From positions 1,495,338 to 1,559,337 of the forward strand of contig PTEX01000006.1 of assembly GCA_003342815.1 (NCBI GenBank): a stretch of DNA of 64,000 nt. Reading direction: 5' to 3'. The notes beneath the pieces are model-generated. The model saw only the letters and a program-made list of their open reading frames with translations. It did not search any database and had not been told where the DNA came from. The translations under genes and the position numbers were made by a program. Within the stretch, counting starts at the first letter, position 1. Every line of letters begins with the position of its first letter. Shown here piece by piece: positions 1 to 11,201 of the stretch. This DNA is from Eudromia elegans. Its lineage: Eukaryota > Chordata > Aves > Tinamiformes > Tinamidae.

Positions 1-1061
1 ATATGGCTTTTTCTGTACGAGTGATCAGATTTTTCCACTCTAGAGACTCAGTGGTGTAAGCTGGGTGATACACAGGTGTGGAATGGAAGGATTCTACTTG
101 TCTGATGTAGGTCACCTACATAAAACTCTGCATCTCAGGAGTTTTTGCAGCATAATTAACTTGCTTCCCCCTAAGCTAAGGGCTGAGGGTTTTGTCAACC
201 AGAATACTCCAGGCCTCTTTCTGTAGCTGCTTCAGGACAACCCAGAGGAAGAAAGCTTTGTTTCTCTAGGTCACCTTTAAGATTGCATCATCTACCTGCA
301 GATTGCCAACCCTAGATAGCGCTGTCATCTGAGCATGACTAATCTACAAGGTCCAATTGTAGTCTATATACATACATACATTTTTTTTCTTGGGTACTAG
401 TTAATTCTTGATCACAGTCAAACTGAGAAATTATCAACATAAGTCCTGACTTTAGTACCTGTTGCTGGCTACATGCTGGGACTGAGTTGGCCACTGGTGT
501 TCAGAAAGCCTTGTGGTGTCTCTTATGGGACACTCTTGACTTAAAATTAGTAGTGAAAATTCTTCATAACAAGTATTTACCTGATACGAAGAAGAAATGC
601 AGCTTAACAGAGCTTTATAAATGTCTGGTAAAAGGTTTGGTAGTACATTCCTTACATGGTATCATTACATACCTCATTGTACACAGTTGATGCATTCAAG
701 TCTATTGATCACCCTTCTGCAAATGCTCTTGAAAGATCAAATTTCTTAAATGTGTAAATTTGTACCACAAATGAGCTAGAGGAAGAACTGAATTTTAGGT
801 TTTGATGCTTAAGATTGGCCAAAGTAGTAATACTACTCTTTGGGCTGCTTATATATCTGCCTTTCTCCTGAGAAGAACAGGGCAAGGATGGCTAGTTCAA
901 TTGTTGAAGCTCTTATGGACAATGGCAATAATATGAATTTAATCTAAGAAGCAACCAAGATTGCTGCCTAGATGTGAAAGCTCCAGTGATGAGTAAATCA
1001 GTGCTAGTATAAATCCCCCAAATGTCAAATGGGTCAAAAAGTTGTTTGGCTTGTCTCCTAG
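1..1061 (+). other. CKB: CKB intron (partial)
   Basis: The stretch ends in a good 3' splice site. I looked for the preceding exon (the segment before GIW that contains LLLASGMARDWPDA) and did not find it, so this is taken as intron from before the window start. It has no repeat that I recognise, and its short open frames are not supported. Confidence 0.75.
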
Positions 1062-1185
1062 GCACAATGATAACAAGACATTCCTTGTTTGGATTAATGA
1101 GGAGGATCACCTTAGAGTTATTTCCATGCAGAAAGGTGGCAACATGAAGGAAGTATTTACTCGCTTCTGTACTGGGCTAACACAG
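1062..1185 (+). CDS. CKB: CKB coding exon, residues 218-259
   Basis: The 124-nt exon is preceded by a pyrimidine tract and AG (1060-1061) and followed by GTAAAT. Its first base completes a Trp codon, then it reads [19 protein letters not shown] and ends CTGLTQ. It carries Trp228 and the NEED loop with catalytic Glu232. It ends on a complete codon. Confidence 0.97.
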
Positions 1186-2835
1186 GTAAATGCTGTCTGA
1201 TATTGCCTGAATTTTAAATGGTGCGTGGTTCTCTGGTCAGAGACAAATTCTCCCAAACAACCTGTATTGCTGGTGCCACGTTGGAGTTCTACATAGTGCT
1301 ACTTTAATCTCTGGGATTATCTCGATGAACTCTAGAGCTGTGAAGGCTCTGAAATAGCCATAATGGCAAAGCATTATAGCTGTGAAATTTAAAATAAATT
1401 GTATAATGTGACATTCTTCTCCAAATGCTGAAACTGTACTTGAAGGCTCTCAGTGTGATCTCATAAATCACAGCATTTAGACTTAGGGTGGGAGGAGAAA
1501 TTGCTTCTATGTTAATGGGCAGAGCTGTATTGAAGTTTCTAGGTTGGGATGTTTTTTCTCAGCTTTTGCTCTTGATGTGAACTTGAGTCTTACCAGCTCC
1601 TCCCCTAATTCTGACAGAAGTGCTATATATTTTGACATGCACTAAATCAAGCCTTTTAGTAGATAGTGACTTTGGATTTGTACTGTATGCTGTGCTTGGA
1701 CTGGGAGCGAGATCAAGGCCTTAAAAGCCCCTTGCTGGTGATGGCTTTTTCCAAATGGAGGGGGCTTACGTGACTGACTTGAATAGTTGTTCAGATTGTT
1801 GTGGCTGTTGCTATGTAACTGAAGTTGTAAATGAGCATTAATGGATGACCTACATCCTTAGAGAACAATCTCTAAACATCTATTATCTCTATTTATAGAT
1901 AGAAAATCTCTTCAAGTCCAAAAACCATGAATTCATGTGGAATCCACACTTGGGCTACATCCTGACCTGCCCATCCAACCTTGGAACAGGCCTTCGTGCT
2001 GGTGTGCACATCAAACTGCCCAACCTTGGGAAACATGAGAAGTTTGGAGATATTCTCAAGAGACTCCGACTGCAGAAACGTGGCACAGGTAAGGTGGTGA
2101 TGCACTAAGGTTCTAGGTGCCTGCCTCCAAAAGAGCAGGGCTACAACCAAAGCCATGTCCTGTTACCCTGATGCTCCCTGTCAAGAGTATTTGGAAGGGA
2201 TTCTTATAAAATGTGGGAGAATCAAGCTTTAAAATTGTAGCTTGAGGGAGTATAGGCTGGTGCTCTGCTTGTACCTCAGTGAATCCAGCTTCTGACCACT
2301 CTTAGGTGCATCTTGCTCTGATGCAGCACCTCAGGCTGGGGCTGCTGGTGGCAGCTGTTCCTTCTATAAGCAGAGACTGGAATCCTGGTCTAACTTCTGG
2401 CTAGGGAATAGCTACAGCAGATGCTTCTTACCACAGACTAGATTGTCTGTGGGTTAAAGGAATGAAAAGCTGACATGGGGTGGGCTGAAAGAGGCTCATA
2501 GAGGTGGTCACATGCAGCTTGACCTCATCCTAGGCGGAGGTGACTTGTAGAGCATTATCTTGTGTTCCTACCTCCCAAGCCAGTGGGGGGGGGAAAGGTA
2601 GACTTTCTACTCCAGCAGTGGTCAGTGTGATGGCTAAACTTTGTCTCTTGTACCAGGTGGTGTTGACACAGCTGCTGTTGGAGGGGTGTTTGATGTCTCC
2701 AATGCTGATCGTCTTGGCTTCTCTGAGGTGGAGCTGGTGCAGATGGTGGTGGATGGTGTGAAGCTGCTCATTGAAATGGAAAAACGCCTTGAAAAAGGGC
2801 AGTCCATTGATGACCTCATACCAGCTCAGAAATAA
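1062..2835 (+). CDS. CKB: Creatine kinase B-type, C-terminal three coding exons (5' part outside window)
   Basis: CKB is the cytosolic creatine kinase that reversibly transfers phosphate between ATP and creatine, as a homodimer in brain and other tissues. Three exons (1062-1185, 1899-2088, 2657-2835) join in phase and encode residues 218 (last base of the Trp codon) to 381. Counting back from the stop on a 381-residue protein places FLVW at Trp228, the INEED loop at 230-233 with catalytic Glu232, and LTCPSN at Cys283, exactly where the family has them. Exon sizes of 124 and 190 nt match the known creatine kinase gene structure. The protein ends DDLIPAQK, where chicken and human read DDLMPAQK from memory. 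The sequence fits B-type better than M-type (GQSIDDL, AQK end). The upstream exons with the N-terminal domain are not in the window. The convergent neighbour MARK3 supports the identification. Confidence 0.97.
1186..1898 (+). other. CKB: CKB intron, 713 bp
   Basis: It is a GT-AG intron between the exons ending at Gln259 and starting at Ile260, and lies between codons. I see no other feature in it. Confidence 0.9.
1899..2088 (+). CDS. CKB: CKB coding exon, residues 260-322
   Basis: The 190-nt exon follows TTTATAG and is followed by GTAAGG. It begins [14 protein letters not shown] and ends RLQKRGT plus one base. It includes the [14 protein letters not shown] segment, in which Cys283 is the reactive cysteine near the active site. 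Residue 269 is His, where chicken and human have Tyr as I remember them. Confidence 0.97.
2089..2656 (+). other. CKB: CKB last intron, 568 bp
   Basis: It is a GT-AG intron that splits a Gly codon after its first base. It contains a G run near 2585-2593 and no other feature that I recognise. Confidence 0.9.
2657..2835 (+). CDS. CKB: CKB last coding exon, residues 323-381 and stop
   Basis: The exon follows TTGTACCAG. It reads [19 protein letters not shown], which is the mobile active-site loop, and ends DDLIPAQK followed by TAA at 2833-2835. The frame joins the previous exon through a split Gly codon (G|GT). Confidence 0.97.
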
Positions 2836-2874
2836 AGCACTTTACTCTCATGCTTCCTAACTTATTGGATGAAT

Positions 2875-2880
2875 AATAAA
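2875..2880 (+). terminator. CKB proximal poly(A) signal AATAAA
   Basis: A canonical hexamer lies 40 nt after the stop codon. Another AATAAA overlaps the stop itself (2831-2836) but is probably too close to the coding end to be the main signal. Confidence 0.6.
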
Positions 2881-2992
2881 ATGTCACTCCAATTTAAACC
2901 TTGGGGTCAGAGCCCACTTAGTTACACTGTAGAGAAGTCTTCCATCCATCTGTGTTAGAGTTTATTTTTTTGATGGCTGAGATGTTGCTGAA

Positions 2993-2998
2993 AATAAA
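2993..2998 (+). terminator. CKB distal poly(A) signal AATAAA
   Basis: A canonical hexamer is followed within 30-50 nt by a GT/T-rich downstream element. It is the best candidate for the main CKB 3' end. Confidence 0.65.
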
Positions 2999-3020
2999 CT
3001 ATTGTTTTGGCCTGACATGT

Positions 3021-5040
3021 CTTAGATGTGTTTATTGAGTTTGTTTGCTGCTTAGAGCAGCAAGCTGTGTTGATTTCCTTGATTGTACTCAGCTGGCTCT
3101 GCTAGTACATCTTCCCTGCTGTACTGCTGCAGGCTCTTGCTTCGAGTTAAAGTTCACTTGACACTGCACTAACCACCCTTTGAGTTGATTGTAGCTGTTG
3201 TAAACTCATCCCTGAGAACTCGTGCTAAACATGCGTCACCAAACCTGCCCTACATCTAAGGCTTTGACTTGTGCATCTGCTTATGGCAACTGTAAATGGT
3301 CATTAGCTGATAGCAAGCCTGAGTGACTCCTTGCAGAGGAGGCAGCTCTGTGTACAAAGGGCTCCTGTTCCTCCTGGGGCTGTAAGGTAAAGCTCTGAGG
3401 TCACACTTCAGTCCTTAATAAGAGGGGAAAGGATCCTGTCCTTTAATCCCTGGAGAATGTAAGAGGGATGGGGGTAAGCCACCAAGCTGCCTTTTAAGAT
3501 GAAGGGTGAGGTGAACCTCAGCCTGAAAGACTCTTCCTGGCTGAGCTGACCAGGCCACCATGAAGCGCAGTAAACTGCAGCAAGCCTGTCAAAGCTTTGT
3601 GGCTTTCTCAGCAGTCTTGGTCTGGCCCTTCTCTTATAAATGCTCCTAACTGCCTTGTGAACCTAAAACTGAGAAGCATAGCAAATTAAACTAAGTAACT
3701 CCTCTCTACCTGGTCAGGCTTGCAAGCTCTGTTAAGTGTACAGTGCTGTACTAAGTACATCTGTTCGCCAGAATTGCATTCCCTGCATGGGAACTTCACC
3801 TTATCTTCCCTCAAGAGAAAATTCCTGCAGCAATGCTGAGGGCTGGGTGCACAGTGCCCTCACAAATGATAGCTTTTCACAGACTACAGGGCCTGGGTAG
3901 CACATAGCACCTGCTCACAAGCTCTGCCCACTTCTGAAACCTGGTTTTCTAGAAGTGTGGTGAAAGCTTGATACATGGCTTCACAGCATGCAGCTTTACA
4001 TAAGTGTGTATAGATAACTGAGGCTTTCTTTTGTAGAGACTGTGATATTTCTGAGGATGTGATTGCATGCTGTCAGCTAGCTGAAGTGATGACTCCAGTT
4101 GGGGTAAATGAAGTTTTGGTGAAGGAAAGGCCGAGTGAACATCTCAGATGCTTTTAATATAGCTCTCTGTGATTAAAATTCAGCTGCATGGGGGAAGGAG
4201 AAGAGATCACATTAAAGCAGTTTGATGTGCACTGGGTGATCCTCATGTGTTTGAGTTAATCAGCACCTCCAAAGGAGTGTTTTTCTTTACAAAGCTTGAA
4301 AGATCAGGGAGGAGAAAATAGTGCAGAAACTACTGATTAGTTCAGTGTGTTCTTTAGATCCTCCTCGCTGTGCTTTGTGTCACTGTTCCACAGGCACTTG
4401 GTAAACAGCTGGGTTGCATCTTGTAATCAGAGTGTGTTAATTTAATGATGCCTCAACATGTGCAGCATCCCTACTGCACTCACAGCAATTATCTAATGCA
4501 AAGAGGTGTCTGAAAACTTGTCCGTTTTTTCTAGCTATGTCAGCTAGACTAATAGAAACATCTATTTCTCCCAATGCCTCTTGCTTTTCTTACACCCTTA
4601 ACCCCTCACACCTGCTACATCTCTTTGCTTTTAGCACCTGGGTCCCTGCTGTCTGAGGCAGAACAAGTAGCTAGTTAAAAAAACACATGGTTGAAATGGT
4701 AAGCTGGTCTTTACTGCTTGCATCCAACTAGAAAATGTTTCTTTTTGATTTTCTTCCCCACCCACTACCTTAGCTGTGTTCCCTTCTCTTGTTGCCATGA
4801 GGAATAATAAGACTGAGCTTTTGTTTCAGCTTGTACAAAGCAATTACTAATATATTGGCGAACAAATCTGTCACAGCAGAAAGCTGGACCAACCAACCAG
4901 GCATAGCTGGCCTTGCTGAAATCCTGTGATCAAGAGGGAAATTAGACCTTCCACCACCATGCCTTAAAAGCTTCACCAAACAGTGTGATTTTTAGCATTA
5001 CTCACCATCACGCCTTAGGTTTCTGCCATGGGTTGCTGGA
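3021..5040. other. Intergenic sequence after CKB
   Basis: The sequence is of moderate base composition between the CKB 3' end and the GC-rich block. Both strands were read. I see no exon-like frame with splice sites, no RNA gene and no repeat that I recognise. Confidence 0.6.
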
Positions 5041-8000
5041 GTGTTGCAGCCGTGTGAAGCCGGACGGATGGAGTAGGTGGCTCGGGCACCCGAATCTCAC
5101 TGGACAAAGTGAGCTGCCGTGCGTCGCGGTGCTTCAGCCTCGTGTGAAGAGGAGTGCGGGGAGGCCGTAAACCACGGGTGGTTTTGACCCGCCGGGCTGC
5201 AGTCAGTGCTGCTGAAGGGCCGTTCACGCAGGCAGGAGCCCGAGAGGGACAGCACGGAGGAGCCGGCAGGGCTGGCAGGGCCGTCCGGCTCGATGGGCTC
5301 GCGCCCAGCATCACGCCCAGCGCTGATGGTGTCATCCGTAACCAGATCCCGGGGATCCCCAACTGACAGGTACCGAGACGGTGACCGAGAAGGTGCCCAT
5401 GGCTCATGGGCACCTGCAGGGGAACGGGGACAGTGCGCTGCCAAACCTGTGGGCAGGTCTTGCGTCTCCCCCAGCCTTCCTCGCTTAGAGGAGAAGGAAG
5501 AGGTTGTTGCTGTCGCTCCACTGCAAGGGCAAAGAGCTGAGGTCTGCTGGCTTCACTGAGGGCATCGCTGTGTTGTCCTGTTTCACCGCCCTCGCAGTCC
5601 TTGGTTTCCATGTTGTCTCTTGCCTTTCCAGACTAAATGTGCATCATTATTACAATATTTATAATGAATTTCCTTTTTTTGCCGTCCTCATTTTCCTGTG
5701 AACATTTCTGCCTCTTCTGGGGAGTGGCTGCCTGGCCCTGTGTAAGGTTCCCATTCAGCAGGAATGCCTGTGCAGGGCAGAGTAATTACAGGTCTCTGCT
5801 AGTGACTGAGTCAGCCCAGGCCACTTTCCCTCTCCGCAAGTATGGGAGACACCACAGATGACAGTCAGTGCTTTGCCTGCCAAAATCCCAGGATCCTCAT
5901 TTGAGAAATAAGCTATTTGAGAAGCCATCTACCTCCTACATTACATTTACTGGCCGGAGGTTGCCCATAAATGCTCCTCAATCAGTTTTCTTGACATTGA
6001 CTGGAAAATTACTCATGATCTTTAACCCACTTGTGGTCCGAGTCACGTAGATGACGGCGCGGAAGAGACTCTAAGTTCAGCATCGCAGCCACGTTGCGGC
6101 AAGCGAAGCGGCCGGGCTCCTGCACCCTCCCCGGTGCCCTGGACATGCAAGAGCAAGGGGAGCGCTGGGACGACTGCTCCCGAGGAGGTGCGCAGCTCCA
6201 GGGAGGGAGGATCCTGCTTCCCGGGACGAGGCGGCCAAACCAGATGCCTCTTCTCACTTGCGTGGAGCTCGATGGTTTTATCTGGTGGCCCCCAGCGGGA
6301 GCCTCCTCCCGAGGCGGAGGTGCCGCTGCTCCCGAGTGCCGCCTACGCCCCAGATCCGGGCTCAGCTCAGCCCATCCCTACATGGGAAACGCAGGATCAC
6401 AGCCCGGACGGGTAGCACTTCCCTCCAGCTTCCCCTTCCCTATGGCGAACGTAATTAAGCAGTCACTAGGGCAAGATGAAAAAGGAGGGTGCTCTTGCCT
6501 AATGTCTCAGGCACCTGTCTGAGACGCAGGAGGCCGAGGCTCCAGCCTGTCCTCGGATGAGTGTTACCACAGTTTACGCAACAGGGAACAGCTCCAGCAG
6601 GAGGGTTGCAGTGATTTTGCTGCACCCACACAAACCCCAAGAGAGGTGGTAGCGCGCTGGGCAGGGCGCTCCTCTGGGAATGGAGATGGCATCGCAGCCT
6701 TTTCATCTGCTCTTTGCTCTCTCTTTTTCCCCGGGCAAACAACAGGCCAGCAGGCTCTTTGGCTTGTTTGGCTCCTCCGCATTCCTCTGGCTGCTTTGCC
6801 TCTCCCATCCTCTAAAAGCCAAAACCAAATCACAGCGACTAAAGCTGGGAATAGCCTGTGTCACCATTTGATCCAGCCCTCCCCACGATGGGATAGGACA
6901 CTCCAACCCCAGGACCTTGTCCAGGTTTATTTTTCCCTGATGTTGGGGCTGCCGTGTTCTTTTATGGATGACATCCCATAGCCTGTTGTGATGAGAAACT
7001 AAACAAATCTGCCTGATTCACAGCAAGACGGGACACTTCACACAGCAAAATACAATGGCTTAGTTCTCCACACGGCTTTCAAAGATGTTTTGCATATGAA
7101 TAGAAAGGGTTTTTCTTGTTTTTTGAAGGGCTTTTTTTTAGTACAAAGGCTGCATTTGCTGGGCTGAGAGCATCAGGTGAGGAGATGGGTCTTGATCTCA
7201 CAGTGCGATCCTAACAGTCAAATTGTCAGCCTGCACCCAGACTAGAATGGATGATTATTGGAAGAAAACTGCATTTAGCAGGCAAGATAAAAACAAACGG
7301 GGAAGCATCCAGTCCTGACAGAGCTCTGAATGTGAATATGAGAGGGAGAAGGATAGGAACGATTTCAAAGGGCGAAAAGTGGCTCTTGCTCAATGCCCAA
7401 GAAAACGGGTAGAAGGTTGTATCAGGAAAATGCAAACGCTGAAGTCTTTATCGTATCTCCAAAACTTCAGCTAAAAATACAGCACAGGCAACCCCGAGCC
7501 ATCTGCGGTGTAAATGCAAACTGAAACCACGGAAGGGACCGTTCTGACGGACACGTGTGCGTCTCTCCGGAGGCCGGGGCCTCCCCGTAGCAGCCCGGCA
7601 CGGGTTGTCGTGTGCCTGGGTGTTCACTGTCACCTTGTTGCTCTCTCCACATCTGTTATTCATGGCCAGCGAGCAGAACCGAGACGCTCCGTGCTGAGGA
7701 AAGCGAGGAGATGTCGGCTGAGGTTCTATCAGTGCCTGATCAGCACGAGCGTCTGAGAGCGCGAGGGAACCTCCCCGCACTGCTCAGGAAGGAGTGAGGC
7801 TCTTGGGAGTGAGTGAACAGAGTGCAGCCCCCCGAGCACGTGTGTGATCCGGCACAGCAGCAGGGTTAGCACAGGCGCTGAGCATTTTCAGTCTCGTTCG
7901 AAGCACCCCCAGTTTGCAGGAAAACAGCGTTGCCTTGAAAACGGGGCTTGGTACTGAGCGCCTTGCTGGGAAGGGACCTTGTTAGGCAGCTTGGGTCTTT

Positions 8001-10842
8001 TGCAGGAGGAGAAGGAGCTTTCTTATGTGCCCCAGCAGTCACAAGAAGTGCTGTCGTGAAAACAAGAGTGGAGCCAGCGAGAGGGCAGTTCTGTTTCCAT
8101 GTAAACAGCCCCTGTTTGCGGTTCAAACCCCGCAGTGTGTCCAAGTGTGCGGCCGGCGATGGGTTAAACGCGGGCACCTTCCCTGGCCCCCGGAGGCTCC
8201 GGCACCGCGGCCACCCTGGCCCCGCAGGCACCAAGTCGTGGGCGGCCCCGCAAGAGAGGTGCCGATGGGAGCAGCTCTGGCGCCCTGGGGCTGGACGTCT
8301 CGGGGTGTTGCAGTAAGTGTGGGCCTGGCCGTGTCCTCGCGGTCCACCCCAGAGACGCGCCCGGCACGCCGTTGTGAAACCACCGGAGTCACCCTCGCTC
8401 GTGGGGCCCAGGCGTGCGGTCGTGTGGAACCACGGCCCGCCACAGCCTCCGAGCTCGGACGTGTGTGGGGGATGACTCGGGAGACGCCGGTGGGAAGGCG
8501 CCTGAGGAGAGGGTTGCGGTGAGCAAGACCCGGGAGTCGGGTTCTCGCCATGGTAGCGCGAGGGCCGGTTCTCTTCAAGAGCTTTGCTAGGGCAAGAACC
8601 TTTCTGTGGCCAGGGGATGCTCTTCCCAGCAATGCCCTTCCTCTGCCCCGGGGCTGTCTGCAGGTGCCACCCCGGGTGAAGGGACACGGGGATGCCCTTG
8701 GGCACCTCTGCATTGGGCACATGGCTCCCAAGGGAGCAACCCCGAGCCCCAGGAGGCCCAACCTCCCCACAGAGCATGAACGGGGCAAGGAGCCATCGTG
8801 GCCTCTCGTCACCTCCCCATGGAGGAGACGGAGCCTCCCTGAGGAAGACACGAGTGTTTGGATGCCATGGTTGAGGACGAGCAGAACTGCACCCAGGGAG
8901 CAGCATCCTCAACACGGCTCTCCCCGGACGCCCACTGCTCCTCACCCCTGTACGCGTCCCACCCAGGGCCTCGCTGGGAATGACCACGTCCCGAGGAGCC
9001 TCAGGTGGTCCAAGCTCTTGGATGTGACAGCCTGAAACACCGCGGCCGACACATCCCTGAAAGGAGCCTTGTGCGCGCGATAAAGCCCGCTCCGGGAAGC
9101 AGACAAAGGATTTTGTTCTGCATTTCTTACGCGGAATGAAAATGAGCCCGTGAGCAGCGATGCCGCGGGATGCCGCGGGCAGCCGGAGCCTCGGAGGAGG
9201 CCCACGGCAGCAGATGGCCAGCGAGTCGTGCCCAAGCACTTCTGTATAATCAGTGTGAAGAACAACAAAGATCACCAGGGTTTTGTATTGAACCTAAGCG
9301 CTCCTCCAGGCATGACTTTCCTGGTGTTCTTTTACACATTCCTCTCGCCTGCCGTCCTTCCCATTTCACTTCTTGCTGATATGTATGACATTTTTCATAC
9401 TTTTATTTATTTCTGTTGGTAAGACACTAAGAAATATCCTCCAGAGAGAGAGAGAAAAAAAACGTGCTGCCGTTTCCTAGCACTTAGTCCCATGATGCTT
9501 TCAAACACAAACACCCACCGCTAAACCTTGATTAATCCTCGCTTCTGGTTGTGGTGAGGGTCATTTAGCACTAGTTAATACCGAGCGCGGCGGGGAGGCC
9601 TAATAAGTTTGTTTCTAGTCTTTGGACTTGGTGGATAAACCCCAGGTCGCAGTTTCTCAACAAGCCCTTTCTTGTCCTTCCAGCTCGTGGAGGAGGCTTG
9701 AGCAGAGCTAGTGGTGGTGGCCGGCAAGGCCAGCTCCTGTGTGGGGACCTGTGGGGCCCTCCATGTGGGACACATCGTGAAAATGAGCTGTTTCTGCGGG
9801 TATTTCAGGCCTCAGAAGGAGAAGGAACCCAGACCAAGGCCGTGGGACCTCTGCACAGTAAGACAGGAGGCTACATCCACACATGGATCTATTCGGAAGC
9901 GCTGTGCCTGCATTTGGCAGAAAGCAGTTGGCTGAAACAGGACCCCCACCGACACCCACCACCCACAGGCAGGAGCAGCTGGTCCTGCAGGTGCCACGTT
10001 TATTTTTTACCTCCGTTTTTGCCCTGGAAAGAACCAGCACTTGGACAGAACGCAAGGGCCCCGAGGACGGCCCGTTCCCACTCGCACTGGGGCATGATGC
10101 CGCGCAGGGGCCACGGCAGCAGCCGGCTCTTGGGGCAGCCCGCTGCCTCTTGGAGGGGGGAATAATCCGGTCGCTCCTCTTCCACACAGGGAAATGGAAA
10201 AAAACCAAATCGTGGCTTGAAGGGCAGAATATTATTTCCCTTAGCTGAGGGTGTCTGTCAGGCAAAAACTCTCTTGCAGCCCTGGGCAAGGCTTTCTATG
10301 GCATATTTTAATCCCAGCCACTTGACATTTTTATTATGGTCCGTTTAGTTTGTTCCTTCCTCGAGATTCAAGCAGAAAGCAGAAGTCAAAATAAAGCAGC
10401 AGGTCTCAAGAGAGCTCCACCTTTCTTCTCCCCCCTCCTCCCCCTGTCCTTTCTGAATGAGCAGAAATTTCCATAGGATTTCTTTGGAAGCACATGGGCC
10501 TGCAGGAAGCGCGCGGGGATGCAGAGAGCGGCTGGACAGACCCGGGGCAGAGGCCGGGTCCGCTCGGGGATGCTCCGCGGCCCCTGGGACCCCCAGTGCT
10601 TCCTCCCCGTGGCTGCTTCAGGAGCAGGGCCGGCCATGCCCAGCGCTGCGTGGGTCGGGAAGGGGACGGGATCCTGTCAGGCACCATGGGAAGGAGCCCT
10701 AATAAGGGCAGGGACGAGCCCAGAAGCGCAGAGGGAGCCGGAGGCACCTTCCTAGCAGGCTCTGCTCCACATCCCCATGGAAACTGGAGCCGTGCCCTGC
10801 AGCTCCCTGCCGCAGATTGCAGGCCAGCACCGCGTCTGTGAC

Positions 10843-10932
10843 GCCTGCAGCGCCTGCAATGCCTGCAGTGCCTGCAATGCCTGCAGTGCCTGCAATGCCT
10901 GCAGTGTCTGCAGAGCCTGCAAGGTCTGCAGC
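10843..10932. repeat. 9-bp minisatellite, about 10 copies
   Basis: Tandem 9-bp units alternate GCCTGCAAT and GCCTGCAGT, with degenerate units at both ends (GTCTGCAGA, GCCTGCAAG, GTCTGCAGC). The unit is a multiple of three, so it stays open in several frames and creates false peptide repeats. Confidence 0.9.
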
Positions 10933-11162
10933 ACCATCAGCACGGCACTTGGCCTGCCCCATGTCCCCCGTGCCCAGTTCCTGCCACCAGCAGCACCGCA
11001 GGGGTATCGAGGGCTCCACAGGGCTCAGCACGCAGCCCCCGCAGCAGTGTCTGAGCGAGGGCAGCGCGGGGGCTCTGCAGGGCAGCGGCACCTCGGCCCG
11101 CACTGCCGCTGGCCCCTGGCCACTTTCCATCTGCGCTCAGTGGAATCTTTTCCATCTGAATT

Positions 11163-11201
11163 AAAAAAAAAAAAAAAAAAAGACAGAAAGAAAAAAAACA
11201 C
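11163..11201. repeat. A-rich low-complexity tract
   Basis: An A run of about 18 bases after GAATT continues into a purine-rich GACAGAAAG-A tract. There is no target-site duplication or recognisable body upstream that would show it to be the tail of a retrocopy. Confidence 0.7.

Larger units (their letters stand above)
2836..3020 (+). other. CKB: CKB 3' UTR
   Basis: This is the non-coding tail after the CKB stop. It contains two poly(A) signals, at 2875-2880 and 2993-2998. A T/GT-rich stretch (about 3028-3050) follows the second, so the longest transcript probably ends near 3015-3020. The exact cleavage point is inferred. Confidence 0.65.

Noticed and set aside
1..1061. An additional CKB exon upstream of 1062
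   Set aside because: No segment encodes the expected residues before GIW in any frame, so the stretch is taken as intron.
5015..5611. A 198-codon minus-strand open frame in a CpG-dense patch
   Set aside because: Overlapping frames on both strands are open across the same bases, and the peptide resembles no family that I know.
7866..9275. A 469-codon minus-strand open frame as a protein gene
   Set aside because: Several other frames in the same stretch are open too, the peptide is compositionally biased without domains, and no splice sites or neighbours support it. It is kept only as a low-interest finding.
10699..11130. A repeat protein with AGTAGIAG-type motifs
   Set aside because: The peptide repeat is the translation of the 9-bp minisatellite, which stays open in several frames because its period is a multiple of three.
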